Positions 43,619 through 53,678 of a DNA stretch of 64,000 nt are shown here, piece by piece. This DNA comes from Opitutales bacterium. GTDB lineage: Bacteria; Verrucomicrobiota; Verrucomicrobiia; Opitutales; JABSRG01. How positions within the stretch are numbered: position 1 is the first letter of the stretch; each line of letters begins with the position of its first letter. The position numbers were made by a program, and so were the translations under genes. The notes beneath the pieces were generated by a model. That model saw only the letters and a program-made list of their open reading frames with translations. It was not told the origin of the DNA and ran no database searches. The stretch lies in contig JANQKZ010000031.1 in assembly GCA_028280845.1 (NCBI GenBank), positions 1 through 64,000 on the forward strand, written 5' to 3'.

Positions 43619-43789
43619 GAATTGCTAATGGATATGAATTTGGGCACAGGTGTTCCCAAACCCGTAGACGTAAAATGTCCAAAACCGGTCAGGTTACGGA
43701 TATCTCGCGCAAAAGAAAACGTTTAGACCATGCAAAAGGCCCCGGGATAATCAACCCCAAACACGGGCTTACCTTTCCGGTTCCGAAGA

Positions 43790-44731
43790 CTAATCCAATC
43801 CCAAATCCTTACGAAAATATGCGATCGTTTCTTTTAATCCTTCCTCGAGTGGTACTTTGGGCTCCCAATCCAGATGCTCCTTGGCCAGGGAAATATCTGG
43901 CTGCCGCTGCAACGGATCATCCGAGGGTAAAGGTTCGAAAATGATTTTGGAATTGGTCCCTGTCAGCTGGATGACCTTTTCGGCCAACTCCAGGATAGTG
44001 AATTCCCCCGGATTTCCCAAGTTGATCGGTCCGACTATCGCATCCTGATCCATCATGCGCAAAAATCCATTGATCAGGTCATCAACGAAACAGAAGGACC
44101 GGGTCTGCGACCCGTCCCCGTAGACCGTGATATCCTCCCCCCGCAAGGCTTGAACGATAAAGTTGGAGACCACTCGGCCATCGTCCGCGTTCATCCGCGG
44201 GCCATAGGTGTTGAAGATCCGAACCACCCGGATATCAACGCCATTCTGTCGGTGATAATCAAAGAACAGGGTTTCCGCGCACCGTTTTCCCTCGTCATAA
44301 CAGGCACGAATGCCAATCGGATTCACACTGCCTCGATAGCTCTCCGGTTGGGGATGCACTTCGGGATCCCCGTAAACCTCGGACGTAGAGGCCTGAAAAA
44401 TGCGGGCATTGAGCCGCTTTGCCAGGCCGAGGCAATTGATCGCCCCCATGACCGAAGTCTTGATCGTCTTGATTGCGTTATATTGGTAATGAATCGGAGA
44501 TGCCGGACAGGCCAAATTGAAAATTCGGTCTACCTCTGCCTTGTAGGGATCTACAATGTCATGTCGGACAAATTCAAAATTCGGATTCGTCCAGTGATGG
44601 CTGATATTGGCTTTTCCCCCCGTAAACAAATTATCCAGGCAGATAATTTCATTCCCCCGCTCAAGTAATCGATCACAAAGGTGGCTTCCGAGAAAGCCCG
44701 CACCGCCGGTGACAAGAATACGCATGATCAA
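43790..44731 (-). CDS. NAD-dependent epimerase/dehydratase, UDP-glucuronate decarboxylase-like
   Basis: 313 aa; [76 protein letters not shown]. Confidence 0.9.
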   Translation of the reverse strand: MIMRILVTGGAGFLGSHLCDRLLERGNEIICLDNLFTGGKANISHHWTNPNFEFVRHDIVDPYKAEVDRIFNLACPASPIHYQYNAIKTIKTSVMGAINCLGLAKRLNARIFQASTSEVYGDPEVHPQPESYRGSVNPIGIRACYDEGKRCAETLFFDYHRQNGVDIRVVRIFNTYGPRMNADDGRVVSNFIVQALRGEDITVYGDGSQTRSFCFVDDLINGFLRMMDQDAIVGPINLGNPGEFTILELAEKVIQLTGTNSKIIFEPLPSDDPLQRQPDISLAKEHLDWEPKVPLEEGLKETIAYFRKDLGLD

Positions 44732-44764
44732 GTGTTAAGGAGACCGCTTCCCTCACTGACAAGC

Positions 44765-45907
44765 CTATTTCCCCTGCCCCGCCTCAAAACGGGCTGCCCA
44801 TTCCCTGTGCCAGATCCCGAAATCGCCTGCCTCAATGTGTTCTCGCGCCTGGCGCATAAGGTCTAAATAGAAATGCAAGTTGTGCAGGGTAAGCAACATT
44901 CCACCAAGCGGCTCGTTCGATACGACTAGATGACGAAGATACGCCTTGCTGAAGTGGGTGCAGGTATAATTGTCCATCCCTTCTACAAGGGGCCCTTCAT
45001 CGCGCTTCCATTGCTCATTTTTCATATTCAGGCGCCCATCCGGAGTGTAGGCTGTCCCGTGCCGAGCTGCTCGGGTCGGCATAACGCAATCAAACATGTC
45101 CGCGCCAAGAGCAACCATCTTGAGCAGCTGGGCCGGGGTACCTACCCCCATCACATAGCGCGGTTTCTCTTCGGGAAGAAGGGGCGCCGTAAACCCGACT
45201 TGCTTCATCATCTCTGGTTCGGATTCCCCCACGCTTACCCCACCAATCGCATACCCGGGAAAATCCATCTCTACCAATCGCTCCGTACATTCCTTGCGTA
45301 ACGCATCATACTGCCCTCCCTGTACAATGCCAAACACATGGTGCCCCTGGTCCAGGAAGCCCGTATCGGACGCATGCTGTTTGGACGCATGGGCCCAATC
45401 TAAAGTCCGTTCCACCGCATCCCGGGTCTCGGCCTCCGTCGCTTCCTGTGACGGACAGACGTCCAGCACCATGGCGATGTCCGAGCCAAGGTTGATCTGC
45501 ACATCCAGGGATTCCTTGGGCCCGAGAAAAATCTTCGCCCCATCCAGGTGCGACCGAAAATGCACCCCTTCTTTTGTAATACGTCGAAGACTCGACAGGC
45601 TGAATACCTGAAACCCCCCGCTATCAGTCAGTATTGGCCTGGACCATCCCATGAAACGATGGAGGCCTCCCAAGTCTCGAATCAACCCACTGCCAGGCCG
45701 GATGTGCAGATGATAGGTGTTTCCCAATATAATCTGAGCATCCACCTCCTCCAGGGTGTGGGGAAAGGTAGCTTTGACCGTAGCTTGGGTGCCCACCGGC
45801 ATAAAGATAGGGGTCTCCACCGTTCCGTGAAGCGTCGTCACCCGACCACGCCGCGCAGCCGTGGCAGTGTCCGCCTGGATAAGTTCATATACCGGGATCT
45901 GGGCCAT
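44765..45907 (-). CDS. tgt: Queuine tRNA-ribosyltransferase
   Basis: 380 aa; [65 protein letters not shown]. Confidence 0.96.
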   Translation of the reverse strand: MAQIPVYELIQADTATAARRGRVTTLHGTVETPIFMPVGTQATVKATFPHTLEEVDAQIILGNTYHLHIRPGSGLIRDLGGLHRFMGWSRPILTDSGGFQVFSLSSLRRITKEGVHFRSHLDGAKIFLGPKESLDVQINLGSDIAMVLDVCPSQEATEAETRDAVERTLDWAHASKQHASDTGFLDQGHHVFGIVQGGQYDALRKECTERLVEMDFPGYAIGGVSVGESEPEMMKQVGFTAPLLPEEKPRYVMGVGTPAQLLKMVALGADMFDCVMPTRAARHGTAYTPDGRLNMKNEQWKRDEGPLVEGMDNYTCTHFSKAYLRHLVVSNEPLGGMLLTLHNLHFYLDLMRQAREHIEAGDFGIWHREWAARFEAGQGK

Positions 45908-45978
45908 CCATTTTCACCAAAGTTCATGCCCCCTCATTTTGCACGCCATTTCTTCCTTACCCGGCATTTTAGCCCCCA

Positions 45979-46018
45979 GGTGTCAATACACAGTGTATAT
46001 ACACTGTGTATTGACACC
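45979..46018. repeat. 40 bp perfect palindrome GGTGTCAATACACAGTGTAT|ATACACTGTGTATTGACACC
   Basis: Direct reading; sits in the divergent tgt/pabA intergenic region. Confidence 0.92.
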
Positions 46019-46124
46019 CCGCAGACCCAATATGTGGGGCGGGTTGGTGAACATAGGGGCACATATAGCGCACTTGACCCGCTCCATTCGGCTCCTAAGG
46101 GTAGGTGAACTTATATCCACACCT

Positions 46125-46703
46125 ATGCTTCTAGTCATAGACAACTACGATTCATTCACCTACAATCTTGTCCAATATTTCGGGGAGCTGGAAGTAGACC
46201 AACAGGTCTATCGCAACGATTCGATTACGCCAGAGGCCGCGTGGGCTTTAAATCCTGAGCGGGTCCTCCTCTCACCTGGCCCCTGCACACCGGACGATGC
46301 CGGGGTGAGCCTCGATATGGTTGAAGCCTTCGCTGGCAAAAAGCCGCTCTTCGGGGTCTGCTTGGGCCATCAGTGTATCGGCCAGCATTTTGGTGGAAAG
46401 GTCATTCGCGCGCCGCGCCTCATGCACGGGAAGACCTCCCCCATCCGTCACGACGGAACAGGTTTGTTTGCCGGCATCCCCAGCCCTTTTCAAGCGACCC
46501 GCTACCATTCACTTCTGGTCGAAAGGGATAGCTTTCCCGACTGTCTTCGGATTACTGCAGAAACCGAAGAAGGGGAAATCATGGCACTGGAGCACAGGGA
46601 GTTACCCATCTGGGGAGTCCAATTTCACCCGGAATCACTCGCTACTGAACATGGGCACCAGATCCTGCGCAACTTCCTCAAATTGAAAATGGAGGTAATT
46701 TAA
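46125..46703 (+). CDS. pabA: Glutamine amidotransferase component of anthranilate/aminodeoxychorismate synthase
   Basis: [48 protein letters not shown] at 46125. PabA versus TrpG cannot be settled from sequence alone. Confidence 0.88.
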   Translation: MLLVIDNYDSFTYNLVQYFGELEVDQQVYRNDSITPEAAWALNPERVLLSPGPCTPDDAGVSLDMVEAFAGKKPLFGVCLGHQCIGQHFGGKVIRAPRLMHGKTSPIRHDGTGLFAGIPSPFQATRYHSLLVERDSFPDCLRITAETEEGEIMALEHRELPIWGVQFHPESLATEHGHQILRNFLKLKMEVI

Positions 46704-46705
46704 CC

Positions 46706-47164
46706 ATGCAGTGTCCCCGCTGCAGCAGCGTTCGAAGCAAGGTCGTCGACTCGCGAACCTCCAAAGATAATCGCACCATTAAGCGGCGTCGTGAATGCCT
46801 CGACTGTGCCCACCGCTACACTACGGTCGAAAGTATTCTTGGGGAAGACCTGCCTGTTCGCAAACGCGATGGGACCAGCCAGGAGTTCGATCGCGAAAAA
46901 ATCAAATTCAGCATCCTCAAAGCTGTCGAAAAGCGATCGGTTGACGCGGAACAGCTGGAACTCATGGTCAACCAGATCGTAGAGAATCTTCGGCAAGAAT
47001 ACGTCCTCGAAATACCGAGTGAAGCCATCGCCGAGAAGATCATGGGCCAACTGAAAAAAGTTGATAAGGTCGCCTACGTTCGATTTGCTAGCATTTATAA
47101 GGACTTCACAAAATTGGAGGAACTTGAGGCAGAAATTGCCCATCTGAGATCCGGAACATTTTAA
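46706..47164 (+). CDS. nrdR: Transcriptional repressor NrdR
   Basis: 152 aa; MQCPRCSSVRSKVVDSRTSKDNRTIKRRRECLDCAHRYTTVE zinc ribbon plus ATP-cone. Confidence 0.95.
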   Translation: MQCPRCSSVRSKVVDSRTSKDNRTIKRRRECLDCAHRYTTVESILGEDLPVRKRDGTSQEFDREKIKFSILKAVEKRSVDAEQLELMVNQIVENLRQEYVLEIPSEAIAEKIMGQLKKVDKVAYVRFASIYKDFTKLEELEAEIAHLRSGTF

Positions 47165-47188
47165 ACGAAATCATCTAGATGACAGGCC

Positions 47189-47689
47189 ATGGCGATATTC
47201 GACAAAGATCCTTACGAAAACCTGGCCGCATTGAATGCCATGGTCTCGCTCGCCACCGGCACCGACCAGTTCCAGTCTGACCAGATTCAGGCAGCCATCC
47301 AGTTTTGCCGGAATCAGGCCGAAGTCGTTTCCAGCAGCAAGAGTCAGCAGGCCATGGAAACCTCCAAGGCCTATACCGATATCGTCGACCGGCTGGTTAA
47401 GCTTCATGTTGAGGAAGGGTCCTCCTTCGGGTTCGGACACTGGAATCTGGGGCACCATGAATACGACCCACTGTTCATCCGTGCCCATCTGATCAAAGAA
47501 CTGAAACGGATCAGCGGATTTGAAGAGGCGCTCCTCTTGATTACCGGTCTACGGGAAGCGCTCTGCCCGCCCGGGAAATACTGGACCCAGAAACGGTCGA
47601 CCCGCTACCAGGAAGCCATCTCTTATATCGAGAGCCTGGCCGTCCAATATAAGACACCTAAAACCAAACTCAGCCTCCTCTTTGTCTAG
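47189..47689 (+). CDS. Hypothetical protein
   Basis: 166 aa, compact ORF with good coding character; no family recognised. Confidence 0.65.
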   Translation: MAIFDKDPYENLAALNAMVSLATGTDQFQSDQIQAAIQFCRNQAEVVSSSKSQQAMETSKAYTDIVDRLVKLHVEEGSSFGFGHWNLGHHEYDPLFIRAHLIKELKRISGFEEALLLITGLREALCPPGKYWTQKRSTRYQEAISYIESLAVQYKTPKTKLSLLFV

Positions 47690-47690
47690 C

Positions 47691-47948
47691 TCACTCCCCC
47701 GGTTGTAGCCAGTCCAGCATCAGGGCCTTGATCTGGCGCTGGTAACTTAAACCCTTCAGCTCACATTTCGCCTTAAAGGCATCCAGCAGCGGTTCCGGCA
47801 CCCGCATCGAAATCATCCGGGACGCCACTTCCGGTCCACTGTGCTGTGAACGATACTCACTTCCCTTTTCCACAGCAAAACGCCCCAACTCCACAGCGAC
47901 CTCTACCGCATCCCGCACCCGTTTTTCATGCACATTTATCGAATCCAT
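47691..47948 (-). CDS. Orphan ribbon-helix-helix (CopG/BrnA-like) protein
   Basis: 85 aa; C-terminal ISMRVPEPLLDAFKAKCELKGLSYQRQIKALMLDWL resembles RHH antitoxins; no toxin ORF adjacent. Confidence 0.7.
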   Translation of the reverse strand: MDSINVHEKRVRDAVEVAVELGRFAVEKGSEYRSQHSGPEVASRMISMRVPEPLLDAFKAKCELKGLSYQRQIKALMLDWLQPGE

Positions 47949-47950
47949 GA

Positions 47951-48002
47951 AGCGTCAATACACAGTGTATATACATTGTGTCAATACGCTGTGTATATAC
48001 AC
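47951..48002. repeat. Two direct copies of a 24 bp unit (CGTCAATACACAGTGTATATACAT / TGTCAATACGCTGTGTATATACAC) abutting the RHH start codon
   Basis: Copies begin at 47953 and 47979; unit matches one arm plus centre of the 45979 palindrome. Confidence 0.88.
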
Positions 48003-48058
48003 CTGCGGATTGAGATGTAACTGGTTCGGGTGCGGTGGGAGGAGGAGAAGGGGTAAGA

Positions 48059-48430
48059 TTAGACGTGCTGGTCAACGAGGATGGGGTTTCCATCCGGATC
48101 CGAGATGACGAAGCTGGCAGGGCCGGTGGAGGATTCATCGGCCTCTTCGCTAAATTCAATCCCCTGGGCTTTTAACTCCTGTTGGAGTTCACGGACATCC
48201 TGGAAGGATTCCAGGTGGTTACAATCCTGATCCCAGCCGGGGTTAAAGGTGAGGATATTCTTATCAAACATCCCTTGGAACAAGCCAATGATGTGATCGG
48301 CATTTTTGAGGATAAGGTAGTTATGATCCATTTCACCAGCGATGACCTGGAATCCCAATTTTTCATAGAAGGCCTTAGAGGCCCGAAGATCTTTGACAGC
48401 TAAGCTGACGGAGAATGCACCTAATTTCAT
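48059..48430 (-). CDS. VOC-family (glyoxalase-like) protein
   Basis: [43 protein letters not shown]...[13 protein letters not shown]; start at 48430 preferred. Confidence 0.88.
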   Translation of the reverse strand: MKLGAFSVSLAVKDLRASKAFYEKLGFQVIAGEMDHNYLILKNADHIIGLFQGMFDKNILTFNPGWDQDCNHLESFQDVRELQQELKAQGIEFSEEADESSTGPASFVISDPDGNPILVDQHV

Positions 48431-48541
48431 ACAATCCTTTCTGAGGTGGGAATTGTGGGCGCCCTTTTCTCTGGTTACCATCCTAATTCATCGAAATATA
48501 TTTAGCTCGAAGCGGTATTCGAGCTCCCTCAAACTGACAGG

Positions 48542-48886
48542 ATGTCTGAATCCACTATTTTTGAAAAAATAATAGCGGGGGAAATTCCCGCCACGATTGA
48601 GCATGATGACGAGCACTGTGTGGCGATCCGGGATATCAATCCGCAGGCGCCGGTCCATGTACTCCTCATCCCGAAAAAGCGGATCACTCGTCTCAGTCTG
48701 GCGGAACCCGAAGATCACCGGGTCATCGGACATCTCCTGATGATGGCCAAGGCGGTGGCAGCCAAACTTAAATTGGACGAGGGGTATCGGGTGGTCATCA
48801 ATAATGGCCCAAATGGTGGGGAGGAAGTCCCCCATCTCCACGTCCATTTGCTAGGTGGCAGGCAAATGGCCTGGCCTCCGGGATGA
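48542..48886 (+). CDS. HIT-family protein
   Basis: 114 aa; MSESTIFEKIIAGEIPATIEHDDEHCVAIRDINPQAPVHVLLIPKKRI; HLHVHLLGGR. Confidence 0.93.
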   Translation: MSESTIFEKIIAGEIPATIEHDDEHCVAIRDINPQAPVHVLLIPKKRITRLSLAEPEDHRVIGHLLMMAKAVAAKLKLDEGYRVVINNGPNGGEEVPHLHVHLLGGRQMAWPPG

Positions 48887-48894
48887 TTCTTTCC

Positions 48895-48928
48895 CTCGAA
48901 AAGGCTTGATTAAGCCTTCAGGATCGAG
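48895..48928 (+). promoter_or_regulatory. Hairpin in the HIT-RRM spacer (terminator or 5' UTR element)
   Basis: AAGGCTT-GATT-AAGCCTT inner stem with outer CTCGA...TCGAG. Confidence 0.45.
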
Positions 48929-49054
48929 GAGACCAAAGCCTGAACAGACATCTTGGTTCTACTCGCAGAATCCTTGGTGTTCAATTACCAGCAGGATCCG
49001 GATTTCGCCATTAGCCGTTCCTGCCACAACACCAATGGCGATTATTAGAATCAA

Positions 49055-49447
49055 ATGGACATCTACGTTGGGAATCTTCCCTACAGCGCAACTGAAGACG
49101 AATTGCAGCAAGCGTTCGAGCAATTCGGACCTGTTGACACAGTAAAAATCGTTAAGGACTTCGAAACCGGCCGTTCAAAGGGCTTCGCTTTTGTAACCAT
49201 GAGCGGCAATGAGGATGCGGAAAAAGCCATCGAAGAAATGGATGGGGCTTCTCTTGGAGGCCGCCCGCTTAAAGTAAATGCGGCCCGTCCGCGTGAAAAC
49301 CGTGGACCCCGCCCTGGAGGCGGCGGCGGATTTAAACCCCGCGGCGGCGGTGGTGGGGGCCGAGGCGGCTACCAAGGTGGAAATCGTGGCGGCGGAAGTC
49401 GCGGCGGTTATGACCGCGGCGACCGTGGCAGCCGAGACCGTTATTAG
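49055..49447 (+). CDS. RNA-binding protein: single RRM plus Gly/Arg-rich (RGG-like) tail
   Basis: MDIYVGNLPYSATEDELQQAFEQFGPVDTVKIVKDFETGRSKGFAFVTM then [38 protein letters not shown]. Confidence 0.95.
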   Translation: MDIYVGNLPYSATEDELQQAFEQFGPVDTVKIVKDFETGRSKGFAFVTMSGNEDAEKAIEEMDGASLGGRPLKVNAARPRENRGPRPGGGGGFKPRGGGGGGRGGYQGGNRGGGSRGGYDRGDRGSRDRY

Positions 49448-50589
49448 GCTCGCATTTCAAAGCGACCATCCGCGCGTTTGACTAAAAAACGCTGAAGCTC
49501 CAGCAGCATCAGGGTGGAAGCGACTTGGGATGCCTCTAAGTCCGATTGCTCTGCAATTTCGTCCAGTCCGAGGATCTGACCTCCTTCGAATAGACGATAC
49601 ACTTTCAGCTCAGCTTCCCCTTCCGGAAGCTGGGCTTTTTCTTTGTCTGGTTCGGGAACCCCCGGTGCACCTGTACCGAAAAGACCCATTTGACGGAGGG
49701 TTTGCTGATAACCCATCTCATCCAAAAAGTCATCAACGGAAGTCAGCATAGTGGCTCCATCTTTAATCAACTGTAAACAACCGGCGCTGCTTGGCATATC
49801 GATTCGACCTGGAACGGCAAAGATCGGCTTTCCCTGATCCCCGGCAAACCGGGCGGTGATCATGCTCCCACCCTGGAGATCGGTCTCCACTACGATGACC
49901 GCCGAAGCCATGCCGGAAACCACGCGGTTCCGCATGGGAAAGGTTGTCCGATTAGCTCGTTTCCCAAACGGAAACTCACTCAAAATGGCTCCGTTCTTTT
50001 TGATCTCTTGATAGAGATCTACATTTTCCGGTGGATAAATAATATCCAGACCATTGCCAAACACGGCAATGGTTTTACCATCCACCTGCAGCGCTCCCTC
50101 ATGAGCCGCCCGATCAATCCCTCGGGCCATTCCGCTGATAATACAGAACCCCATGGAGGCCAATCGACCGGCAACGGATTTCGCCACTGACAGGCCGTAG
50201 AGCGTCGCCTTCCTGCTGCCGACAATGGCAACACCTGGACGATCCAATTTGTATTTACCCAGGCAATACAAACCAATAGGCGGGTCATAAATCTCCTTCA
50301 GCCTATCCGGGTAGGCATCGTCTTCAGCATGGATAAAGCGAGCACCAGTTTGCTCCAATTTAAGCTCTTCTCTATTCACATCAAAATGGTTTGCCCAATT
50401 CGTGATACAATCGGCTACAGCCGGCCCCACGTCCTTAACCTTCTGCAAGGATTTGGCATCCGTGTTCAGAATACGGACCGGGTCTTGTTCAAAATGATAC
50501 AGAAGCCGATTCAGGGTGATTGGCCCCATGAGGGGCAGCCCGTTTAGCACCAATAATGCCTGCCGAGGGGTCAATTCGTCTTCACTCAT
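49444..50589 (-). CDS. dprA: DNA-processing protein DprA
   Basis: 381 aa; VAIVGSRKATLYGLSVAKSVAGRLASMGFCIISGMARGIDRAAHEGAL. Confidence 0.95.
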   Translation of the reverse strand: MSEDELTPRQALLVLNGLPLMGPITLNRLLYHFEQDPVRILNTDAKSLQKVKDVGPAVADCITNWANHFDVNREELKLEQTGARFIHAEDDAYPDRLKEIYDPPIGLYCLGKYKLDRPGVAIVGSRKATLYGLSVAKSVAGRLASMGFCIISGMARGIDRAAHEGALQVDGKTIAVFGNGLDIIYPPENVDLYQEIKKNGAILSEFPFGKRANRTTFPMRNRVVSGMASAVIVVETDLQGGSMITARFAGDQGKPIFAVPGRIDMPSSAGCLQLIKDGATMLTSVDDFLDEMGYQQTLRQMGLFGTGAPGVPEPDKEKAQLPEGEAELKVYRLFEGGQILGLDEIAEQSDLEASQVASTLMLLELQRFLVKRADGRFEMRA

Positions 50590-52084
50590 GGAGTAACCCC
50601 TCTGGAAGAAAATCCAGTAACCCCGTAGTCCTCACCCCGGTTGACCCTCGGGCTCGGGCCCATTCGTCAGCTGCCCGACCATGCCAGGCTACCCCTTCAC
50701 ATGCCGCCCGCATCGCTTTGGCTGCAGGCTTCGCCAGTCGAGCTCCAATAATCCCGGATAAAAGATCACCGGTTCCTCCCCTCGCCAGAACAGGACCACC
50801 AAACGGACTGTAAATGCACCGATCACCGGCGTATACCCGGGTCAATGGCCCTTTCAGCACCATCGTGAGACCGGATTCGCTGACAAACGACTCGGGAGAT
50901 TCACCATTCCCAATACGGCGGTACTCTCCGGCATGTGGAGTCAAGATGACTTCACCCTTCGTTGGCTCGCGGTTGGCCGCCGCCTGAACGATTTCCGATT
51001 GGAGGGCGTCCGCGTCCAGGAGTACAGGAACCGGCACGGTCCGGACAAGATCCTCAATCAACCGGGCAGTTTCCTCATCCTTTCCGATTCCGGGACCGAT
51101 CACCAAGGCGGTGGCCTTATCCATACGTGAGAGAATTTCCAGCCGGCTCTCCAGGGCGATCGTGCCCTGTGGGGTTTCCGGGACCGGAACCCACATGGCT
51201 TCGGGCAATGAACTGATCAGGTAAGAATACACCGACTCGGGAGCAAATACGGTCAACAGGCCAACTCCAGCCGTAGCCGCGGCTTGGGCACACATCAACA
51301 TGGCTCCGGGCATTTGACGTGAACCAGCGAGAACAAAGAGATGCCCGTGTTGGCGTTTATCGCTTAAGGGGTGCCGTAATCCACGGATACCGCTCAGTAC
51401 ATCGACCGTTAGCAAGCTCTGTCCAGAGGGCACTATTTCCGCTTCCTCAAAGAATCCGATATCCAGGTAACGCAGCCGCCCGACTTTTCCTGCATGCTCT
51501 GAGTTAAACACCACCTGCTTAGCAATCCCAGTAGCATACGTCAGGTCCGCGCGAAAAGCATCCCCATCCCCCAATCCACTCGGAATATCAACGGCGGCCC
51601 GAAAGTGAATATACGGGTTGGCATTCACGACTTGAAACAGATGGCGAGCCTCATCACGAAGGGGTGGCTGAAACTGCATGCCAAAAACGCCATCGAGACA
51701 GATGTCAAAGGTCTCCTCTCTGACAAATTCCAACTCCGCTACCCGTACCCGATCCGCAATCAGGTTAAACGCCCGCCGGGTCAACGGACGCATATCAGGT
51801 TCCGGGGACAGCGTATAGATGAAGACCTCGGCCTCCGGCATATGGCCAAGGAGGACGTTAGCTGAGAGGCAAGCGTCCCCGCTGTTATGACCTTTTCCGA
51901 GGAGGAGAAGGATGCGCGGATTAGCGGGAAAGGGGCCAACCTCGTTATAGTCTCGAAAGATCCGATGCCCCAAGGCAGTTCCAGCGGAAGTCATCGCCTC
52001 CCAAGCCTCTTCCTCACTACCCAAAAGGTGGTCCTCAAAGGCAAGGGCTTCCTCGCAGGACAAAATGGGATGAGCAAATGCCAT
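50582..52084 (-). CDS. Bifunctional NAD(P)H-hydrate epimerase/dehydratase
   Basis: 500 aa; ILLLLGKGHNSGDACLSANVL (YjeF_N-like) and VILTPHAGEYRRI...GGPVLARGGTGDLLSGIIGA (carbohydrate-kinase-like domain). Confidence 0.9.
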   Translation of the reverse strand: MAFAHPILSCEEALAFEDHLLGSEEEAWEAMTSAGTALGHRIFRDYNEVGPFPANPRILLLLGKGHNSGDACLSANVLLGHMPEAEVFIYTLSPEPDMRPLTRRAFNLIADRVRVAELEFVREETFDICLDGVFGMQFQPPLRDEARHLFQVVNANPYIHFRAAVDIPSGLGDGDAFRADLTYATGIAKQVVFNSEHAGKVGRLRYLDIGFFEEAEIVPSGQSLLTVDVLSGIRGLRHPLSDKRQHGHLFVLAGSRQMPGAMLMCAQAAATAGVGLLTVFAPESVYSYLISSLPEAMWVPVPETPQGTIALESRLEILSRMDKATALVIGPGIGKDEETARLIEDLVRTVPVPVLLDADALQSEIVQAAANREPTKGEVILTPHAGEYRRIGNGESPESFVSESGLTMVLKGPLTRVYAGDRCIYSPFGGPVLARGGTGDLLSGIIGARLAKPAAKAMRAACEGVAWHGRAADEWARARGSTGVRTTGLLDFLPEGLLHE

Positions 52085-52097
52085 GGCGTTCCCCCGG

Positions 52098-52859
52098 TTA
52101 GCGCCGGTATCGCAGCATGATCTGCTTCATTTCGCGAACTGCTTCTCCCATGCCCACAAACACCGCCCGACTGATGATGCTGTGGCCAATATTCAATTCG
52201 TGAAGGTGTGGTACCCTCAATAGGCTCAAAATGTTGTGATAGTTGATCCCATGGCCTGCATTCACCAGCAAACCAAGGTCATTCCCAAGATTGGCCGTGC
52301 TCACCAAGCGGATCACTTCGTCCTCAATAGCCGACCGCGAATGGGCATGAGCAAAAGGGCCCGTATGCAATTCGACCATAGTCGCCCGAGCATCGGCGGA
52401 CGCGCGGATTTGCTCCTCATCCGGATCGATAAACAGACTCACCTCGATGCCAAGACCCTGGAGTTCCTCCACCGTTGAAACCACCCGATCCATCTGCCCT
52501 GCAACGTCGAGCCCTCCCTCAGTGGTCACTTCCGTACGCCCTTCGGGAACTAAGAGGACACATTCAGGAAGGATTTCTTTGGCAAACGCCACCATTTCCT
52601 CAGTACAGGCCATTTCCAGATTCATCCGGGTAGTTTTACAGACCCTAAGCCGTCGCACATCTTCATCCTGGATGTGTCGGCGGTCCTCGCGCAGATGCAA
52701 GGTAATGGCGTCCGCCCCAGATCGCTCCGCCAATTGAGCAACAGCGACCGGATCCGGTTCAATATTTCCGCCCACCGTAGCCGATTCTGTGCGATAACGA
52801 GCCTGGCGAATAGTAGCGGAGTGATCGATATTTACCCCAAGTAAAAGTTCCTGGACCAT
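52098..52859 (-). CDS. pdxJ: Pyridoxine 5'-phosphate synthase
   Basis: [64 protein letters not shown]. Confidence 0.95.
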   Translation of the reverse strand: MVQELLLGVNIDHSATIRQARYRTESATVGGNIEPDPVAVAQLAERSGADAITLHLREDRRHIQDEDVRRLRVCKTTRMNLEMACTEEMVAFAKEILPECVLLVPEGRTEVTTEGGLDVAGQMDRVVSTVEELQGLGIEVSLFIDPDEEQIRASADARATMVELHTGPFAHAHSRSAIEDEVIRLVSTANLGNDLGLLVNAGHGINYHNILSLLRVPHLHELNIGHSIISRAVFVGMGEAVREMKQIMLRYRR

Positions 52860-52920
52860 ATGCTCAAAATGGCGGCGAGCCGCACAAATGGAAATCAAAA
52901 AGGCGATTCACTTTTTAAAA

Positions 52921-53676
52921 TCAAATCAGCGTCAAATTCTGCGGCGAAATCACAGGCGAATCCTTCGATACCGGGTGAAGTATTTTTTTCAGGAAACTAG
53001 ACCGGTGAGCTGGCGTCGGCCCAAACTGCTTCAAGCAATTCAAGTGAGAAGGCGTGCCATACCCTTTATGCCCTCCAAAATGAAATTTGGGATAGGATTG
53101 CTCTGCCACACGCATAATTCTATCCCGTGTCACCTTTGCCGCAACAGAAGCCATGGCGATGGCCAATGACCGGGCGTCCCCTTTGACCAATCCGGTGTGG
53201 ACAAATGGAAAGGGTTTTAGTGGCCGACCATCGACCAATACTCTGGCCGAAGCTCCAGGATGCGAGCTTGCACCCCAAAGGCCTTGTTCCTCCACCCGCG
53301 CCAGTCGCCAACCTCCACGGTTCCGCGCTTCCAGGGTGACCAGGGCGCGCAGCATGGCTAAACGCGTGGCTCCCAGTATATTCAACTGTTCAATTTCCGG
53401 CACGGAGGCCATCCCGGTCGCAAACGCAAATTGTTTGGGATCCTTACGCCGCTCCATCCCCTCAAGGAGGGATTCTCTCAAAGGCTCCTGGAGCGCTTTA
53501 GAGTCATTCACCTGAGAGGTCCAACGCAGCCCGGTTCGACTGAAGAGAAGATTTTTTGAAATAACGACGGCACCGGCAACAACGGGTCCGGCCAGGGCTC
53601 CTCTCCCTGCTTCGTCAACCCCGATCAACCAAGCATATTCTTCGATCTGAGACCGGTCAAAGTGCTTCAACGAAGC
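52921..53676 (-). CDS. rnhB: Ribonuclease HII
   Basis: LIGVDEAGRGALAGPVVAGAVVISKN; AMASVAAKVTRDRIM. Confidence 0.93.
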   Translation of the reverse strand, partial: ASLKHFDRSQIEEYAWLIGVDEAGRGALAGPVVAGAVVISKNLLFSRTGLRWTSQVNDSKALQEPLRESLLEGMERRKDPKQFAFATGMASVPEIEQLNILGATRLAMLRALVTLEARNRGGWRLARVEEQGLWGASSHPGASARVLVDGRPLKPFPFVHTGLVKGDARSLAIAMASVAAKVTRDRIMRVAEQSYPKFHFGGHKGYGTPSHLNCLKQFGPTPAHRSSFLKKILHPVSKDSPVISPQNLTLI

Positions 53677-53678
53677 CA

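Noticed and set aside
47171-47182. TCATCTAGATGA 12 bp palindrome between nrdR and the next ORF
   Set aside because: Short; could occur by chance and unrelated to the TGTCAATACAC family
47691-48100. Complete BrnT/BrnA-type toxin-antitoxin pair
   Set aside because: RHH antitoxin-like gene present but no toxin ORF adjacent on the same strand
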